A model generated the notes under the pieces. That model worked only from the letters and a program-made list of their open reading frames with translations. It searched no databases and was not told where the DNA came from. Made by a program: the position numbers and the translations under genes. Positions 10,521 through 21,797 of a DNA stretch of 64,000 bases are shown here, piece by piece (the first letter of the stretch is position 1; the number at the start of each line of letters is the position of its first letter). The DNA lies in the NCBI RefSeq assembly GCF_964204645.1, contig NC_134028.1, forward strand, positions 19,318,153 to 19,382,152, written 5' to 3'. The stretch comes from Tubulanus polymorphus (Eukaryota > Nemertea > Palaeonemertea > Tubulaniformes > Tubulanidae).

Positions 10521-12074
10521 GGTAATTATCTTATTCTTAATATGTTCGTAAATCTTTTTACCCTATTTCCATTTTTGTTTGTTTGATCAGGGTATTCATT
10601 TCATGTCCCGGTGCCGGTGTGACATTATCTGCCCAATAAATAAATTTGAATTTGACTTGACAAGCCACTCATGACTCAGTTGGCGGTCCCGGCGTAGTTT
10701 GCGAAAAGGACAACTATGGTATATTAATTCACTAAATATTGACCCCATAGGCACATGTGGTTACGCCAGGGTAAACTTAGATCAGTGGTATGTGTATTTG
10801 AACAGCTTAGGAAGACTTAGTCGAGTGATATCAATTGTCTAGGCCTACTTACTACAAAACAATTCAATCCAATTAAATTTATTTCATCCGAGCAGTAGGC
10901 CTAATACAAGTTACACGATTCTGGAGGGTCCCCAAGCTACTACACACCCCATGGCCGAACTCTGTGCCAAAAAGAATGAACGCAAATTGATATTCTACTT
11001 ATAATTTACATTTAGCGGGATAGAGAGTATGAACGATGAAGTCACTACTGATCCTCATTTGTGATTTCTCAGATTTTCTCAGTCTCGCTCTGTATCATTA
11101 TGATTCCTTTGCTCAAAAGATGTTATGCATGTTGTATTTTGGCGCTACAACGTATACGACCAGAGCCAATGCTGTCATTGATGATTTATGTCACGATCGA
11201 TATTGAGTGATTTTTGATTGTCATACTTATTTCAGCTCGCCAATGATGCAATATCAGACGATACGTATGATGATAGAGAATTTCTTATGCATCAAGAGTC
11301 TGAAGCAGCTGAAGATGAAGGTGCTGGTGAAATCCATCATCAAGACCTTGATACAGTTCAGGTTAGTTTTGCTGCCCATATGATTGTCGATACTGAATTT
11401 TTCAAATGACTCCGACACTATTGGCTTATCAAAATCCATATCGAAATCAAGTTCGTATAATAAAACATGCTGTTTTAACCCTAAAAGGACATTATCAGTA
11501 ACCTCATTAAATAATTAAGGCCTACTATTATTTGTTTTGACTGAGAAATGTAAATCAATCGAAAATCTTATTTGTGTTATATTTCTAGGAAGTAGGCCCA
11601 CTATAGGCCTATCACTCTTGGGTTGCAGTTTTAGCTGTCCGGTGAAGCCTTGACAAAGCCTATGTAACGCGAATTAAATCATCTCTTTTTAGACCCACAG
11701 TAACAAGTCTGCTCAGGCAAACTTGAGGCCTCGACATAGATCGGCGGCCATTCAAGTGAATAGAAGACACAAAACGTTCGATAGAGGTATGTTCTAATGC
11801 TTTTATTCATTAGCAATGAGTTATGTTGATGTATTATATGGTAGTTATTGGGATTTTTTTAATTATAGGGACTCAGACTGGTTCTCTGGTGATTGAAGTT
11901 CAAGAATCAGGATCATTGGATGTAGTCAATGCAGGTAAATAGACTCAGTTTCTCCTTCTGTGTTTGTGTGTTATCAATCATACAAAATTATTCATTGAAG
12001 AGAATTTACAGGTTGAAAGCAATATTTTACTGATCAGATTTCTTATAAATAAGTGTTTTCTTTTGTCGATTCAG

Positions 12075-12342
12075 GCTTGAAGAAAAAGATTTTAAAGATC
12101 GGAAAAGAAAAAGATTGCGGTATAATGAATGAATGGTGCCGGTCCATGATAAATCACCTTTACTGGTGTGCCGCTTCCACCCCGGATGGAGACAAAGATG
12201 TGATGCTGGCCAAGTGGCTCTCCCTGGAAAACCACTTACACAACAAACATGAGGGCCATAGTGACATTTTCCCTTCATGCGGCCACGATAAGCTGATGAT
12301 AAGCTGAAGGACATGAAAAGCACAAAAAATGGATTGAACCAG
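12075..12342 (+). CDS. Conserved exon (HLYWCAAST) of the THAP-linked family
   Basis: An acceptor precedes 12075 and a GTAATC donor follows 12342. The translation includes MINHLYWCAASTPDGD, then AKWLSLENHLHNKHEGHSD, then FPSCGHDKL: a Trp/Cys/His-rich pattern that may bind metal. Near 12290-12310 a small duplication of GATAAGCTGAT shifts the frame; after it the reading HEKHKKWIEPG resumes and joins the next exon correctly. This is the best recognisable block of the unnamed family usually found downstream of a THAP finger. Confidence 0.6.
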
Positions 12343-12449
12343 GTAATCTATAGGAATATGTAGCAATAGTGATGTAGGATCAAGCTTAGATTGAATTTCT
12401 TCAGTCAGATCTGTGTTGGATATTTACCACAGATATATCACTTTTCCAG

Positions 12450-12907
12450 GATCGAAAGTATCAGTTCCTGTATCAGCCTTGATCGACAATACAATGTTCA
12501 AGACAGCTGTGAGGCAGATGTCAACTGGTGAACAGACTTCAAGTTTGGAGGCTTACCATAGCTTAATTTTACATTTTGCCCCCAAGATGATTGGCTTTGG
12601 ATTTCATGGATTGGCCTCTTGGTAAGTAAAGGACCATATAAAGTTAATATATTTGGTTTTTTCCCAATCAATTCAAATGTTTTTTGGTGAAGCCCAATCA
12701 ATTCAAATGTTTTTAGTGAAGATCTTACTTCTCCATTAATATGAAAAAAAATTTTCAGTCTCGTTCTAGCAGCTCTACATTATAATGAGAATGGCGATAA
12801 AGAGCAGGCTGTGACCGAGGAAGGAGTGCTCCGTTGGGCTGTGCCTTTTACCAAAGCGAAGAGTGGAGGGTATTCAGTTAGGCCAATAAAGAAAGCAAGC
12901 ACCCATG
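12450..12907 (+). CDS. Two exons with SSLEAYHSLILHFAPK / LAALHYNENG motifs
   Basis: Exons 12450-12621 and 12759-12907, separated by a 137-bp intron with GTAAGT and TTTTCAG ends and matching phase. Both are free of stops. The sequence QTSSLEAYHSLILHFAPK and the following CLVLAALHYNENGDKEQ are hallmarks of the unnamed invertebrate/fish family. The alternating His/Glu/Asn residues suggest a catalytic or metal-binding core, but no activity is known to me. Confidence 0.65.
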
Positions 12908-12986
12908 GTAAGTCCTGATGAAATGTGCCTTTATCTTTTTGGATAATAACAATTGTGACATTCAGTGTATATCTTTTTATCTACAG

Positions 12987-13363
12987 GTTATGTAAAAAAG
13001 CTGCTTCATGAGGTGCAGAAACGGTGCATTAACAAGCCTCTTCCTACTTTAGAGGCCAAGGTTCCGCCGTCGCTCTGTAGCACATATACTCGCCCTGTGA
13101 AGGATGTTACTGTGAGGGAGTATTCGGAAAGATATCAGCGCTACACGAAAGCTCTTTACACACAGTCTGAGCTGAAATCTCAGGAGTCGATCGGAAAATC
13201 GTCAAAATCGAAAACTCAGGAGTCAAACGAAAACCGTCGAAATCGAAAACTCAGGAGTCGCACGAAAAACCGTCGAAACCGAAAACTCAGAGGAGTCGAA
13301 CGAAGCACCATCTGTTCGAAGGTCGAATCGAATTTCATCAAGGAAAAAATGAAGCTCAAATGA
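12987..13363 (+). CDS. C-terminal exon with basic minisatellite-coded tail
   Basis: Starts after CTACAG with GYVKKLLHEVQKRC and continues through PPSLCSTYTRP, as in other members of the family. From about 13187 to 13312 the DNA is a degenerate tandem repeat of roughly 30-33 bp (unit with GAAAACTCAGGAGTC and CGTCGAAA) that encodes a Ser/Lys/Arg-rich tail. Unit-length variation shifts the frame between copies, so the exact C-terminus is unreliable. Confidence 0.6.
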
Positions 13364-13510
13364 GGAACCGGCACACCACAGCGCTCGCCAGATAGCGCGC
13401 AAGTCAACGACGACTCGGCTAACCGGGAAGCGATTCACGTTTTCAATTGTACTCAAGTGAATCAGGCAACAAAAGGACAATATATCACGGTATTACATTC
13501 AAATTTGACA

Positions 13511-14094
13511 ATGCCAGGTCATTGCTGTGTGCCTCAATGCCTTGGAAAAGGAGGACACCGTTTTCCACGCAATAAATCATCAAAAATGAGATGGATTCAA
13601 GCCGTGAAACGCGGAGAGCATGGTTGGTCGCCTAAACCGTGGACAACTGTGTGTACATCACACTTTGAATCTAACGATTACGTGACGGAAACTGTAGAAA
13701 GTAAGTTAATCTTTGGAAAGAATGTAAGAATTAATTTTCCTTAATGAGGCCACTGTTCACTGCTTCAGAGCTATTTAGCATCATTGCTTGCTGTGTGTAT
13801 TTTCTTTGGCCATGTGCCAAATAATCAGCACTTCAGAGAGTAATTCTTCAGAATAATGACCCATTTTCTTAAATTTTTAACTTGCAGATGATAAACCTCT
13901 GATTCAAAGACTTAAAAAAGATGTAGTACCCCATATATCTGCTTGGACAAAAAGAAAGCCAGCCTGGAATGAAGAACGAACTGAAAGAGCCAAGAAGCGT
14001 AAAACTGAATTATTTCCTCCACTTAGGGTATGGGATAATGTTGGGGCATGCATAGAATTGACCTCGGAAAACACTGAAGATTCAAATGATAAAG
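13511..14094 (+). CDS. Second THAP-domain gene, two 5' exons
   Basis: Starts at ATG 13511. Exon 1 (13511-13700) encodes an intact-looking THAP finger: CCVPQC, HRFP, RWIQAVKRG and VCTSHF give the C2CH ligands and the conserved Trp and Pro. The GTAAGT donor at 13701 joins in phase to exon 2 (13888-14094), which holds the closing box LKKDVVPHISAW and a basic stretch and ends at GTGAGT. No stop interrupts the 132 codons. No further exon is recognised downstream, where a Penelope 3' end and the R1 repeat intervene, so the gene is probably 3'-truncated. THAP fingers bind DNA and occur in both host regulators and transposases. Confidence 0.75.
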
Positions 14095-14339
14095 GTGAGT
14101 CTGAGCATAGCTACAATAATTTATGTTGATACAAAAAAAGTGATGCTTATCAAAACTAGGTGGGGGATTTAACATTATTCAAATAGGGCCTATACAAAAT
14201 ACACTGATTATTATAACAGTTATAATCACAAGTACTTCATATTTATTGTATAACAACTTATCAATGACAAGACTTGAATTCATATAATTATTCATACAAA
14301 ATGCAATGATCAAATTCAAATGCAAATTCACCATTGTTT

Positions 14340-14675
14340 TAATTTAAGTGCCCCCTGTTTGTCTTTTTACTACTGATTTCAAGTTCTAATTTATATTTAT
14401 ACTCACTATTGTTGTTTATAATTACCCCTTAGTTTGCTTCCCATTAATCTATTTTAGCGTGTAACTGATTCTACGTTAATTTTCCTTTAGTTTGTATCAT
14501 CTCTGGTTACTTGAATTAGTCTCTTTGTCTCTGGATTGTATATATATCTCATAATTTTTGTAGTTTCTCATTATTCCTGAAGATGACTATTAGGATATAG
14601 TCGAAACGTTGAAATAAACTACTATCTGGAAGTTTCATTTTCGGACTTTTTCGTTATAATTGTGGGATTCTCTCT
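14340..14675 (+). mobile_element. Penelope-like element 3' terminus 2
   Basis: A pyrimidine-rich non-coding stretch leads into a hammerhead-like motif (14574-14613), AATAAA at 14614-14619, and then ATTGTGGGATTCTCT. This is the same order as at 1.15 and 28.5 kb. No coding part remains. Confidence 0.55.
14574..14613 (+). ncRNA. Hammerhead-like ribozyme motif 2
   Basis: CTGAAGA (14577-14583), one T, helix II GACTAT/ATAGTC with loop TAGGAT, GAAA (14603-14606), CG, TT, and then GAA pairing with TTC just before the core. The architecture is the same to the nucleotide as motifs 1 and 3, while all three helices differ in sequence. Confidence 0.7.
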
Positions 14676-14714
14676 ACATCGCGTCAACACCGATATAGTG
14701 TGCTATCAATCGTG

Positions 14715-16322
14715 ATACCCATTACAAATTGCAATGAAAAATGGCACACCATTAGAAAGCTACAGGACTCAGAATTCAGGCCAAAATTGACATTTTTGGG
14801 AACAAAAAAGGTCACAGGACGGCCATCTTGAATCCGATCGACCCAATTTTTCTCATGCCGATGGGCCCTCGGGGGATACAAATATATACGAATGATCAAG
14901 GTTATTGTTAAAAGTGTCTTCAAAATTTCCCTCGAAAACTTCAAAAATGTGTAAAAAGTGCTGATTTTGGCGAACAACAATGGCTGCCAGTCAGCCATCT
15001 TGAATCTGACAGGGCCAGTTTTTGGCCTGAAGATGTGTCTAGGGTAGATACACGTATAAACCAAATATCAAGACATTACCTTGAAGCGTCTTCAAAACTT
15101 TGGAACTCTCACGAACTATCTAGATGGTTATCTCTCGACCTCAATAGCTTCAAGACCCATCTCAAAACAACTTTGTTCCATGCAGCATACCATTAACTTT
15201 CGGAAAGCAAATTGGATTGATCATTTTTTTGGCAGAATAAAATTTGATTGAATTTGCAATTCGAGCACATGGCTAATTAGCATATCAAGGTCATACATCC
15301 GATTTGGTAAAACCTATTTTTTCGCAAACCTTGCGCAATTGTCAAGGATGAATTTTCTGTAGAGCAAATAAAAATTCCTCCCTAACACCAAATCAACTAA
15401 AGATTTCATAGAAAGCGATCTGGAAATACAATTTTAAATCTTAAAATAAAACCCGGAAGTAAAACAATAGACGATACCGCGGGTTCAGGTGAACAACTGA
15501 TTTCTGTAAACGAAATGTTGGTTGTGACAAAATTGTTCAGACGGTTTTAGGTGATAATTAGTACGGAAAACGTAACGACCATGGTCGACTTATTCGATGA
15601 AATCAGGCCTATGTGACATCCAAATTTTGACTTTTTTATTCTCCAGACCTCCCTGATATAGAAATAAAAAATTTTGGCGGTACGAAAGTGCTATCACAGC
15701 GCCGACGGCGACAGAGCCATGTCAGAGATCGGCGGAGTGAAAATTGAGGTGGACGAACACGAAGAAGTAGGCTATTGCGCTACTTGAATCGTGAAAACTC
15801 CTGGCGCGGCCCGACGCTTTTCGTTGATTAGGTAATACAAATATCATGCAATGGGTTTTCACAATCTATCGCCGGTATTTACCGGATTTCAATATCACTC
15901 CAAAATTCAAAGAAACCTCGATATATCGAACCGGAACACTTCCGGTAGATATCCGCGGCTGCCAACCGGGAAACTACTCGGAAGTATTGTCGCGTGTTGA
16001 TACATGACGTCATGCGCAAAAGCACCAGTAATGAAATCACGATAATTCACGTGAACAGCTGCTGATATTTTCAGATAAACCAATCACAGGGAAGACACAA
16101 CTTCCTGATTGGCTGATAAAAATTGAAATTTTCCCGATTTAACTTTCGTGAAAATTGCAGAAAACATTTTCATGAAACCCTATTTCAAAATTCTGCTCGC
16201 TACGATTCCGAGAATGGATTACGCTTAAATACGTGATTTGTTCGAATATGCCCTCACTTGGCAAGCAAAAGAGCCTTATGTGTGGAAACCATGTCATTTA
16301 AATTCGCCTAAAAATCTGGCCT
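14715..16322. repeat. Dispersed repeat family R1, copy 2 (truncated at both ends)
   Basis: Matches R1 copies 1 and 3 from ATACCCATTACAAATTGC onward. It lacks the first 585 bp or so and has a deletion just before the 3' end (AAATTCGC joined to CTAAAAATCTGGCCTAAAAA). It carries a segment of about 300 bp (TGATACATGACGTCATGC and following) that copy 3 also has but copy 1 lacks, so copy 1 has an internal deletion. Confidence 0.85.
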
Positions 16323-16418
16323 AAAAATCTATTGTTCCTCTGGATGCATAATTAAAGATATAAATAAATTTGAAATGCAAAATGTATGTCACTAAAGAGT
16401 TTATACAATAAAGTTTAT

Positions 16419-17810
16419 TCAAAAATTGTACAATCTTGTGTTCTTGTAAAAATATTTTTTTATAAGAGCATTTCGGAAATATTTGAGATAAAATCGATCC
16501 AGCAAAGATAACATTGAAGAAATGAAACTCTCATCATATGGGACATCTATGAACTGGATGTCTTTGAATGTGTACACAATAAATTTCGTCAGCGTTTTGT
16601 CGGAGCAATATATTTGTCCTTGTACCTGATAGTAATACGGATGAGTTTTACTCAGGTTGAAAAAAGTTCCTGACTTCGAAAGATACGGCACTGTTGTTTC
16701 ATTGATGTGAAAATTGCGAGCTGAATATGGACATTTCACCTCGATTAGAGTGTCCCCATCAATAACGCCATCCGGACTAGCTGCAAGCATCGGTTTCTGT
16801 TTCGATACAAACAAACCACATTTATCAACATTGAATCCAGTCATTTTTTCGAATTTCCGAATAGCTATTTTATCAAATTTCTTTCCATGCTGTAAAGCAT
16901 TGCTATTTATATCAGTTGAAGACATCATATTTTTCAATAATGCCTCCACGTCTCTCCGCTCAGTAATCTTACAAATAGTTCCGAAATTCGACGCAGTGAT
17001 CCTCTTTTGGCGCTCGGCTTTCCATAATTTAGAATCACTCTGAGCCTTTGTATTCGTTTTGATTTCTGCAATTTCACAGTCCGTGATGGATGAAACTTGA
17101 AAAAAAAAACAAAATTATGTTACATGTGCATGTTCAATGTTTTAACAATAAAAAGCTGTAATTGAATGAAATATCACCTTGGATTTAACAAGAAAGTCTT
17201 CTTCCATTGATAATTTGGAGTAGTCGTGATCCATCGCTAAAGATTCGATATCAACTGGTGGAAAAAGTTGCATTATAGGCCTCCTAGTTCCATCCTGAAA
17301 TCAACAAAAGAATCTGTTGTACATGAGACTAATGAGACTAGTGTATATAAAAATGTTTTCACAAAGCAGGGATTAACGTAAAAACCAACCTGAATATTTA
17401 TAACCAAATTTCTCAATCGGTCAGTTTTTCCTGGAATATTTCTCAGTTTAATGGGGCGTGGGTCATATATCAGGGTTTTCGACTTTCCTCTGACTTCTCC
17501 AACTGTCTGGTTTTCACTGGACTGCCTTTATGCGGTTTAGACTGATGAAATTTCTGAAGCACCTTGAACAAAATAAATTATAATTAGATTTCAAAACTCA
17601 TAAGGCACACACTGTTTCAGGGTATCTATGTCTGAACTCACTTGAGTACAGGTTACTTCAGTCAATATAGTCCAAGTTTTCTTAAAGGACGCTACACCGT
17701 AAAAAACAGTCACAACATGTTTACAGTGTGCTGTAGGGCCTTGGCCGATATTAACCTCAAAGCAAACCCAGAAGAACCCAAAACTGAAAATCTTACCGAT
17801 CAACAAGACT
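16419..17810 (-). pseudogene. SWIM zinc finger - YqaJ-type nuclease gene
   Basis: Four exons read leftwards. Exon a (about 17810-17640) reads GPTAHCKHVVTVFYG and then VTCTQ with a GTGAGT donor: the C-x-H half of a SWIM finger; only one Cys (WVCFEV) of the usual first Cys-x-Cys pair is visible. Exon b (about 17520-17389) reads VRGKSKTLIYDPRPIKLR. Exon c (17295-17178) reads DGTRRPIMQLFPPVDIES. Exon d (17095-16419) is the YqaJ domain: RITASNFG, ASPDGVIDGDTLIEVKCPY (catalytic D and E-x-K) and YYYQVQGQ. YqaJ is a PD-(D/E)XK exonuclease fold related to phage lambda exonuclease. The catalytic residues are intact, but the phase between exons c and d does not match under the simplest splice choice. 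Either the model or the gene is broken. Confidence 0.75.
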
Positions 17811-18138
17811 TTTTTTCTTGCCTGACACCATCAATCCTCTCTCACGACATTTATTTTTCAATTCTTGAAATGTTAATGAACTATATGGTGAAGTTTGACC
17901 ACTTTCCATTGCTATTTAGCGTAGTTTTAGTGTAATTTAATTTTCATTTGAACTAGTGATAACTTGCTAGACAAAGCAATCGGATGTCTCCCTTGACAGT
18001 GGCGCCGCAAGTGGTAGTAGTTCTGCCGGTTCCTCATTGACAATTAATACGTATTCTGTACATTATATTCATATTACAATCTATATTTATATACACATAT
18101 TTACAAGTCTGATTATATACATAGTTTCAATGAATATC
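17811..18138. other. Intergenic stretch between the SWIM-YqaJ and P2X7-like genes
   Basis: AT-rich with no recognised feature. It may hold the upstream exons of the minus-strand SWIM-YqaJ gene or the 3' UTR of the P2X7-like gene. Confidence 0.4.
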
Positions 18139-19258
18139 TCAAGTTATCTGATCCAAATCTGGGTACTTGAATGCAACATTGTCGCCGATTGCCGGAAACG
18201 TCTGTCGAATTACTTCCAGGGCACATGCTGGTAATGGAACACGGTTATTTTTCCCGAGGAACCCCCAGCACAAACGAACTAGCTGGCGATATGCCACATA
18301 ACGATATTTCCTGCAATTGAGAATGTACAGATCATGAACCAAATGTGAAGTTTTTTTAACATTCAAAACAGTATCGTATTCCAGAAAAAGCTATTAAATT
18401 TATTTTTTATGTGAAATTTATTTAATTATTTCATTTATGATTGTTATGTCAACAGTTATGTATTGATTAAAGTCACCTTGAATTATAACTTACTCATTTA
18501 TTTCTCCATCTACTTGGGCTCTGTATTGCTGTCTCTATTGATAATACACAGTCTCCAGCACCCAGATGTCGAGACAGTTTGAACGAAACCCCGGATGGCA
18601 AGTGATGCACTTTTCAATCCTTGCAAGGATTGGGCCCTTCTCGTTGCAGCAGGCATTTTCCTCTGGAGTCTCCATTATTTCACAACATTGACAGTCGCAC
18701 CTGTTAATAATAATATTTCAAATTTAAGATTGACTTATAGGAAGTCTTTGACATACTTATTCACGAAGGAGTGAAGGGAAAGAGAAAAGCGGACAGTTAA
18801 TATGTTCAAATTGGAAGGGAGGACTTAATCGGAGTGAACATGTGATTTTTAAAGATCAATAAAGTAAATTGAATTTACGTTCGTGTAAACAAAAACATTG
18901 TCATCGCGTGCAGTGAATCCAGTTAAATTTCATCCCCACCAACCATAAATGTAGACCATGCTTAATGAAAATACAGTACGTATACAATATAACGGTACGA
19001 CCTCAAATCTACCTACCAATCGGTGGTTTCCATCCGCTGACGCCAAATATCATCGATTTCTTCACCATCGCTGTTGTTCGTCACATCATCGCTCGATTCA
19101 CGCGTATTTTTTTCGGCCATCGGTTCAAATTGATACCCCAGTATCGTAGCACGAATTGGGCCACCATATCCATCATCATAACTCTCTTCACCCGATGAAT
19201 TACTATCGCAAATATGGATTGAATCTACTTCGCTACTGTCGCTATAATACTCAGCCAT
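18139..19258 (-). pseudogene. P2X7-like intracellular-domain (ballast-type) protein, 3 exons, one in-frame stop
   Basis: Exon 1 (19258-19017) starts MAEYYSDSSEVDS, is acidic, and contains the GYQFEPM motif typical of invertebrate P2X7-like proteins. Exon 2 (18700-18494) is Cys-rich: CDCQCCEIMETPEENACC, CITCHPGF, CLDIWVLE. Exon 3 (18310-18139) reads YRQLVRLCWGFLGKNNRV, LPACALEVIRQTFP and FKYPD, then a stop. GT-AG sites and phases agree at both junctions. This matches the zinc-binding C-terminal ballast of the P2X7 receptor without the channel part, a multicopy domain in invertebrates. An in-frame TAG at 18537-18535 sits between VYYQ and RQQY, in an otherwise conserved stretch, so the copy is dead, polymorphic or recoded. 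It lies head-to-tail with the SWIM-YqaJ gene. Confidence 0.8.
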
Positions 19259-19479
19259 GATGTTGTCTCTGCGGTGTATGTTCAACTAGTGTCATGTCAA
19301 CATAGGGGCGCTGCTATCTGCGTTTTGAAAAATCAAAGAGCAGACAATGCTTTGTTCCGTGCAAAAGTGCTCTAAAATTCACTTTCGACCCACAAAACAA
19401 TGATAATTCAACAATATTCCTACGTTGTGATATATTAAGAATATAAAAACGCGAAGTTGCTCTGAGCATGCTAGTTACA
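19259..19479. other. Upstream region of the P2X7-like gene
   Basis: Possible promoter and 5' UTR of the minus-strand P2X7-like gene. An alternative in-frame start extends nine codons upstream to 19285. No distinctive elements are visible. Confidence 0.35.
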
Positions 19480-21060
19480 CTTTAACACTAAAAACATTGT
19501 GATAGTGTAATATTCTTTATATTATGATAGGTTTATGTTTTTTAGGACTACCTGAAAGAATAATAAGCGACTTTCCCAAAATTATCAGAGACAATCATCA
19601 GGTGACTTGTGATTGTGCTTGCAGAACCAGTCAATTTACCAACTGTAAGTGTTGATTTTTGTTTCTTGCTAATATTTTTCTCCTTAAATTTTCAGTGGAA
19701 TCTCTTACCGTTCTTTTCCTTTTAAGCATTACGTTAGATTTAACATACGTTAGGTAGACAGCCAACAGCCCGAGCCAAGCACTCACAATGGCCTAATACA
19801 ATTGTAAAAAAATATATGATTCATACCTTCGAAGTCCCTATGAAGAAGGATCAGTCAACAATTGCAGCCTCTAGAGTGATAATGTCATTTTTCATGTCAG
19901 CCTCCTTGCGGCAATGATTTTAATCAAATCTTCCCAATACTATTAAATAGGGTTCTGCTCAAAGTGATGCCTTTGTGTAAGTTTGATATAATTTCCTCGT
20001 GCAGCTGAAGAACATGGAAAGCATGTTATACTTGGTGCAAATCAGATAATGGTAGTTAGAGACCATGACTTCTCCAAATGCACTCTAACAACATCAGCCA
20101 ATTTATTGGTAAGTTTTCTGACTAAAGTTTGTTTCATATTCTTAAACAAGATGGTCAATTAATAGACAAGGTCATCCAGGGTTGTGGAATTCGAATCTTT
20201 GTTGCACAGCGGTGAAATTCAGCCTGGGTCGCAGCTGCATTTTTTTTTCTTTGTAGCCTGATAGAAATAGTCCCAGAGAGTCGTGTGAAAAAACCGAATG
20301 ACGTAGCTGTAAGTATTAAGCATCTTCAATTTTCTCAAGTTTACAACTTGTTTTAGGATTTTCACAGAAAAGGAAGAGATCGCCATCACCCTCTTCGTCT
20401 GATGCAGACGAATATGTCAACAAGCTGAGTTGGGCGGAATCAGGTCTCCAGGTTAGCCACCTGCAGCGGATAAATTCTGAGAAGGAATATTTGATTAAAA
20501 AAATTATGAGGTTGAACTTACAACTTCAACATCAAATAGGCCTTCCGTATTTCTCTCTTTCTCTTAACTTACGTAATCACACTAGAAGCATTGTGATATT
20601 ATAGTATTTTTTATTGTATGATAGGTTTATGTTTTATAGGAAAAAATAATAAGGGAATTGCCAAAAATTGTGTGAGACAATCTTCAGGTGACTTGCGATT
20701 GTGCTTGCAGCACCAGTCAATTCAACTGTTAGTGTTAATTTTCGTTTCTTGTTAATCATTATATTTTCTAAAAATTTTTTTAGTGGAATCGCTCACTCTA
20801 TTCTTCCTTTTTAGCAATCCAAGTTTCAGAACCGAAAAAGGATGATTTGCTCTTGGTGAGTCACTTGCTATATAAGAATCCTACACAAATTCAAGCAGTT
20901 AATACAGTACAACTCACTCAGATTTTTCAATGCGGATTTTCACTAAATTCAGATGAAATATTTGGTCTATTTTACCTGGAACCTTTTGAATTATTAAGCA
21001 TGATTCCGTTTTACATATCCAGCATTTTACTGAGTCTCTGGTATCCGAATTAAGTGAGTT
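19480..21060 (+). pseudogene. BEN/coiled-coil-family exon cluster (copy B)
   Basis: Several exon-like blocks. LPERIISDFPKII plus VTCDCACRTSQFTN (19546-19640). EEHGKHVILGANQIMVVRDH plus FSKCTLTTSANLL (about 20004-20108, AG before, GTAAGT after), which resembles the first half of a BEN domain. SLIEIVPESRVKKPNDVAV (about 20256-20312). KRKRSPSPSSSDADE plus a Lys/Glu/Leu coiled coil (about 20362-20540). The first block recurs in diverged form at 20565-20720. The coiled-coil exon matches copy A at 4.4-4.9 kb. Duplicated blocks in one cluster suggest tandem exon duplication. BEN domains bind DNA and recruit repressors; that role is inferred for this gene. Intact BEN exons lie at 26.4-27.1 kb beyond inserted elements. 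Confidence 0.4.
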
Positions 21061-21418
21061 CTACTGTGTCGGTAATGGCAATGTCCTTTTTTCTTAAGTT
21101 TTCTCATCAAGCATTATTTAATAGCAACAATTAAATTTGTGACAACATTTCTCTTTTTATGCAAGAGGACCATAGCATCACAATGCAACCTACAATGGTA
21201 ATTTCATCTTAATTCTTTCTGAAAAAGTTGCGCATTGAATGACACTTGTAGTGTGACTAGTTTGCATCACTGTTTTAGCTTCGATATCAGAAATTTCTAC
21301 ATGACCATCTCACATTTGTCCACAGACCTTCTTACATGTTTGAATTTGTTTTTGTTTGTATATGGTTACCAGGGGGCATTTAATAACGGAATAACGTATA
21401 GTATTTCCATAATATAGT
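21061..21418. other. Unassigned 0.36 kb
   Basis: No gene or repeat is recognised between the BEN-type exon cluster and the hAT-type left end. Confidence 0.4.
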
Positions 21419-21570
21419 GCAGGGTTTGTCGCGGTGCTTGAAACGCTTGAAATGGCTTGAATTTGAAAAATGCTATTCAAGCGCTTGAAAACAGCTTGAT
21501 AATAGATTGAAAGCTTGAAATAATTTTTTTTGCTTGAAATAAAAAAGTATGGCTTGAAATGCTTGATTAT
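21419..21570. repeat. hAT-type left end with GCTTGAAA clusters
   Basis: Begins CAGGGTTTGTCGCGGTGC, and CAGGG is a common start of hAT termini. About nine GCTTGAA or TTGAAA octamers follow in 130 bp, in both orientations (for example ATTCAAGCGCTTGAAAACAG). A second, smaller cluster occurs at 25990-26060. The BED-hAT coding region begins about 230 bp downstream, so this may be its 5' subterminal region. Confidence 0.45.
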
Positions 21571-21797
21571 AACAAATTTTCTCTTTCGGGAATTTTTTTT
21601 GATGTAATCGCCTATAAAATACGTTTTCGAGTCGTTTCCACGCATGCATCATGTCTTTAGCGTCAATAAAAACCTAATTGAATTGTATTGAATCGCGCAA
21701 CTCTTTAGTGAAGTTCACCGCGGCTTGTGGTGTAACTCTACGGTGTCTCGAGACAACAGAATTCCTCGACCGCCAGCTCGTCTGGTCTTAGTAAACA

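Larger units (their letters stand above)
6378..13363 (+). pseudogene. THAP-domain gene with conserved invertebrate C-terminal domain, split by a transposon
   Basis: A multi-exon gene. The first exon starts at ATG 6378, is broken after 6405 by a transposon (6406-10051 plus duplicated target), and resumes in the same frame at 10060. The THAP finger follows: RCAVWACGNTN with HGFP at about 10105-10165, then VCTDHF with two further frame changes (10170-10300), then LLEPGAVPS at about 10335-10365. Later exons with good splice sites are 11236-11361 (acidic), 11693-11786, 11869-11934, 12075-12342, 12450-12621, 12759-12907 and 12987-13363. The last four carry the conserved part: HLYWCAAST, KWIEPGSK, SSLEAYHSLILHFAPK and LAALHYNENG. 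I know this as a recurring unnamed invertebrate/fish protein family but cannot give it a function. Splice phases agree from 11236 to the stop, apart from one short frameshift near 12300. The THAP part is damaged, so the gene is probably dead or is two units. Confidence 0.65.
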
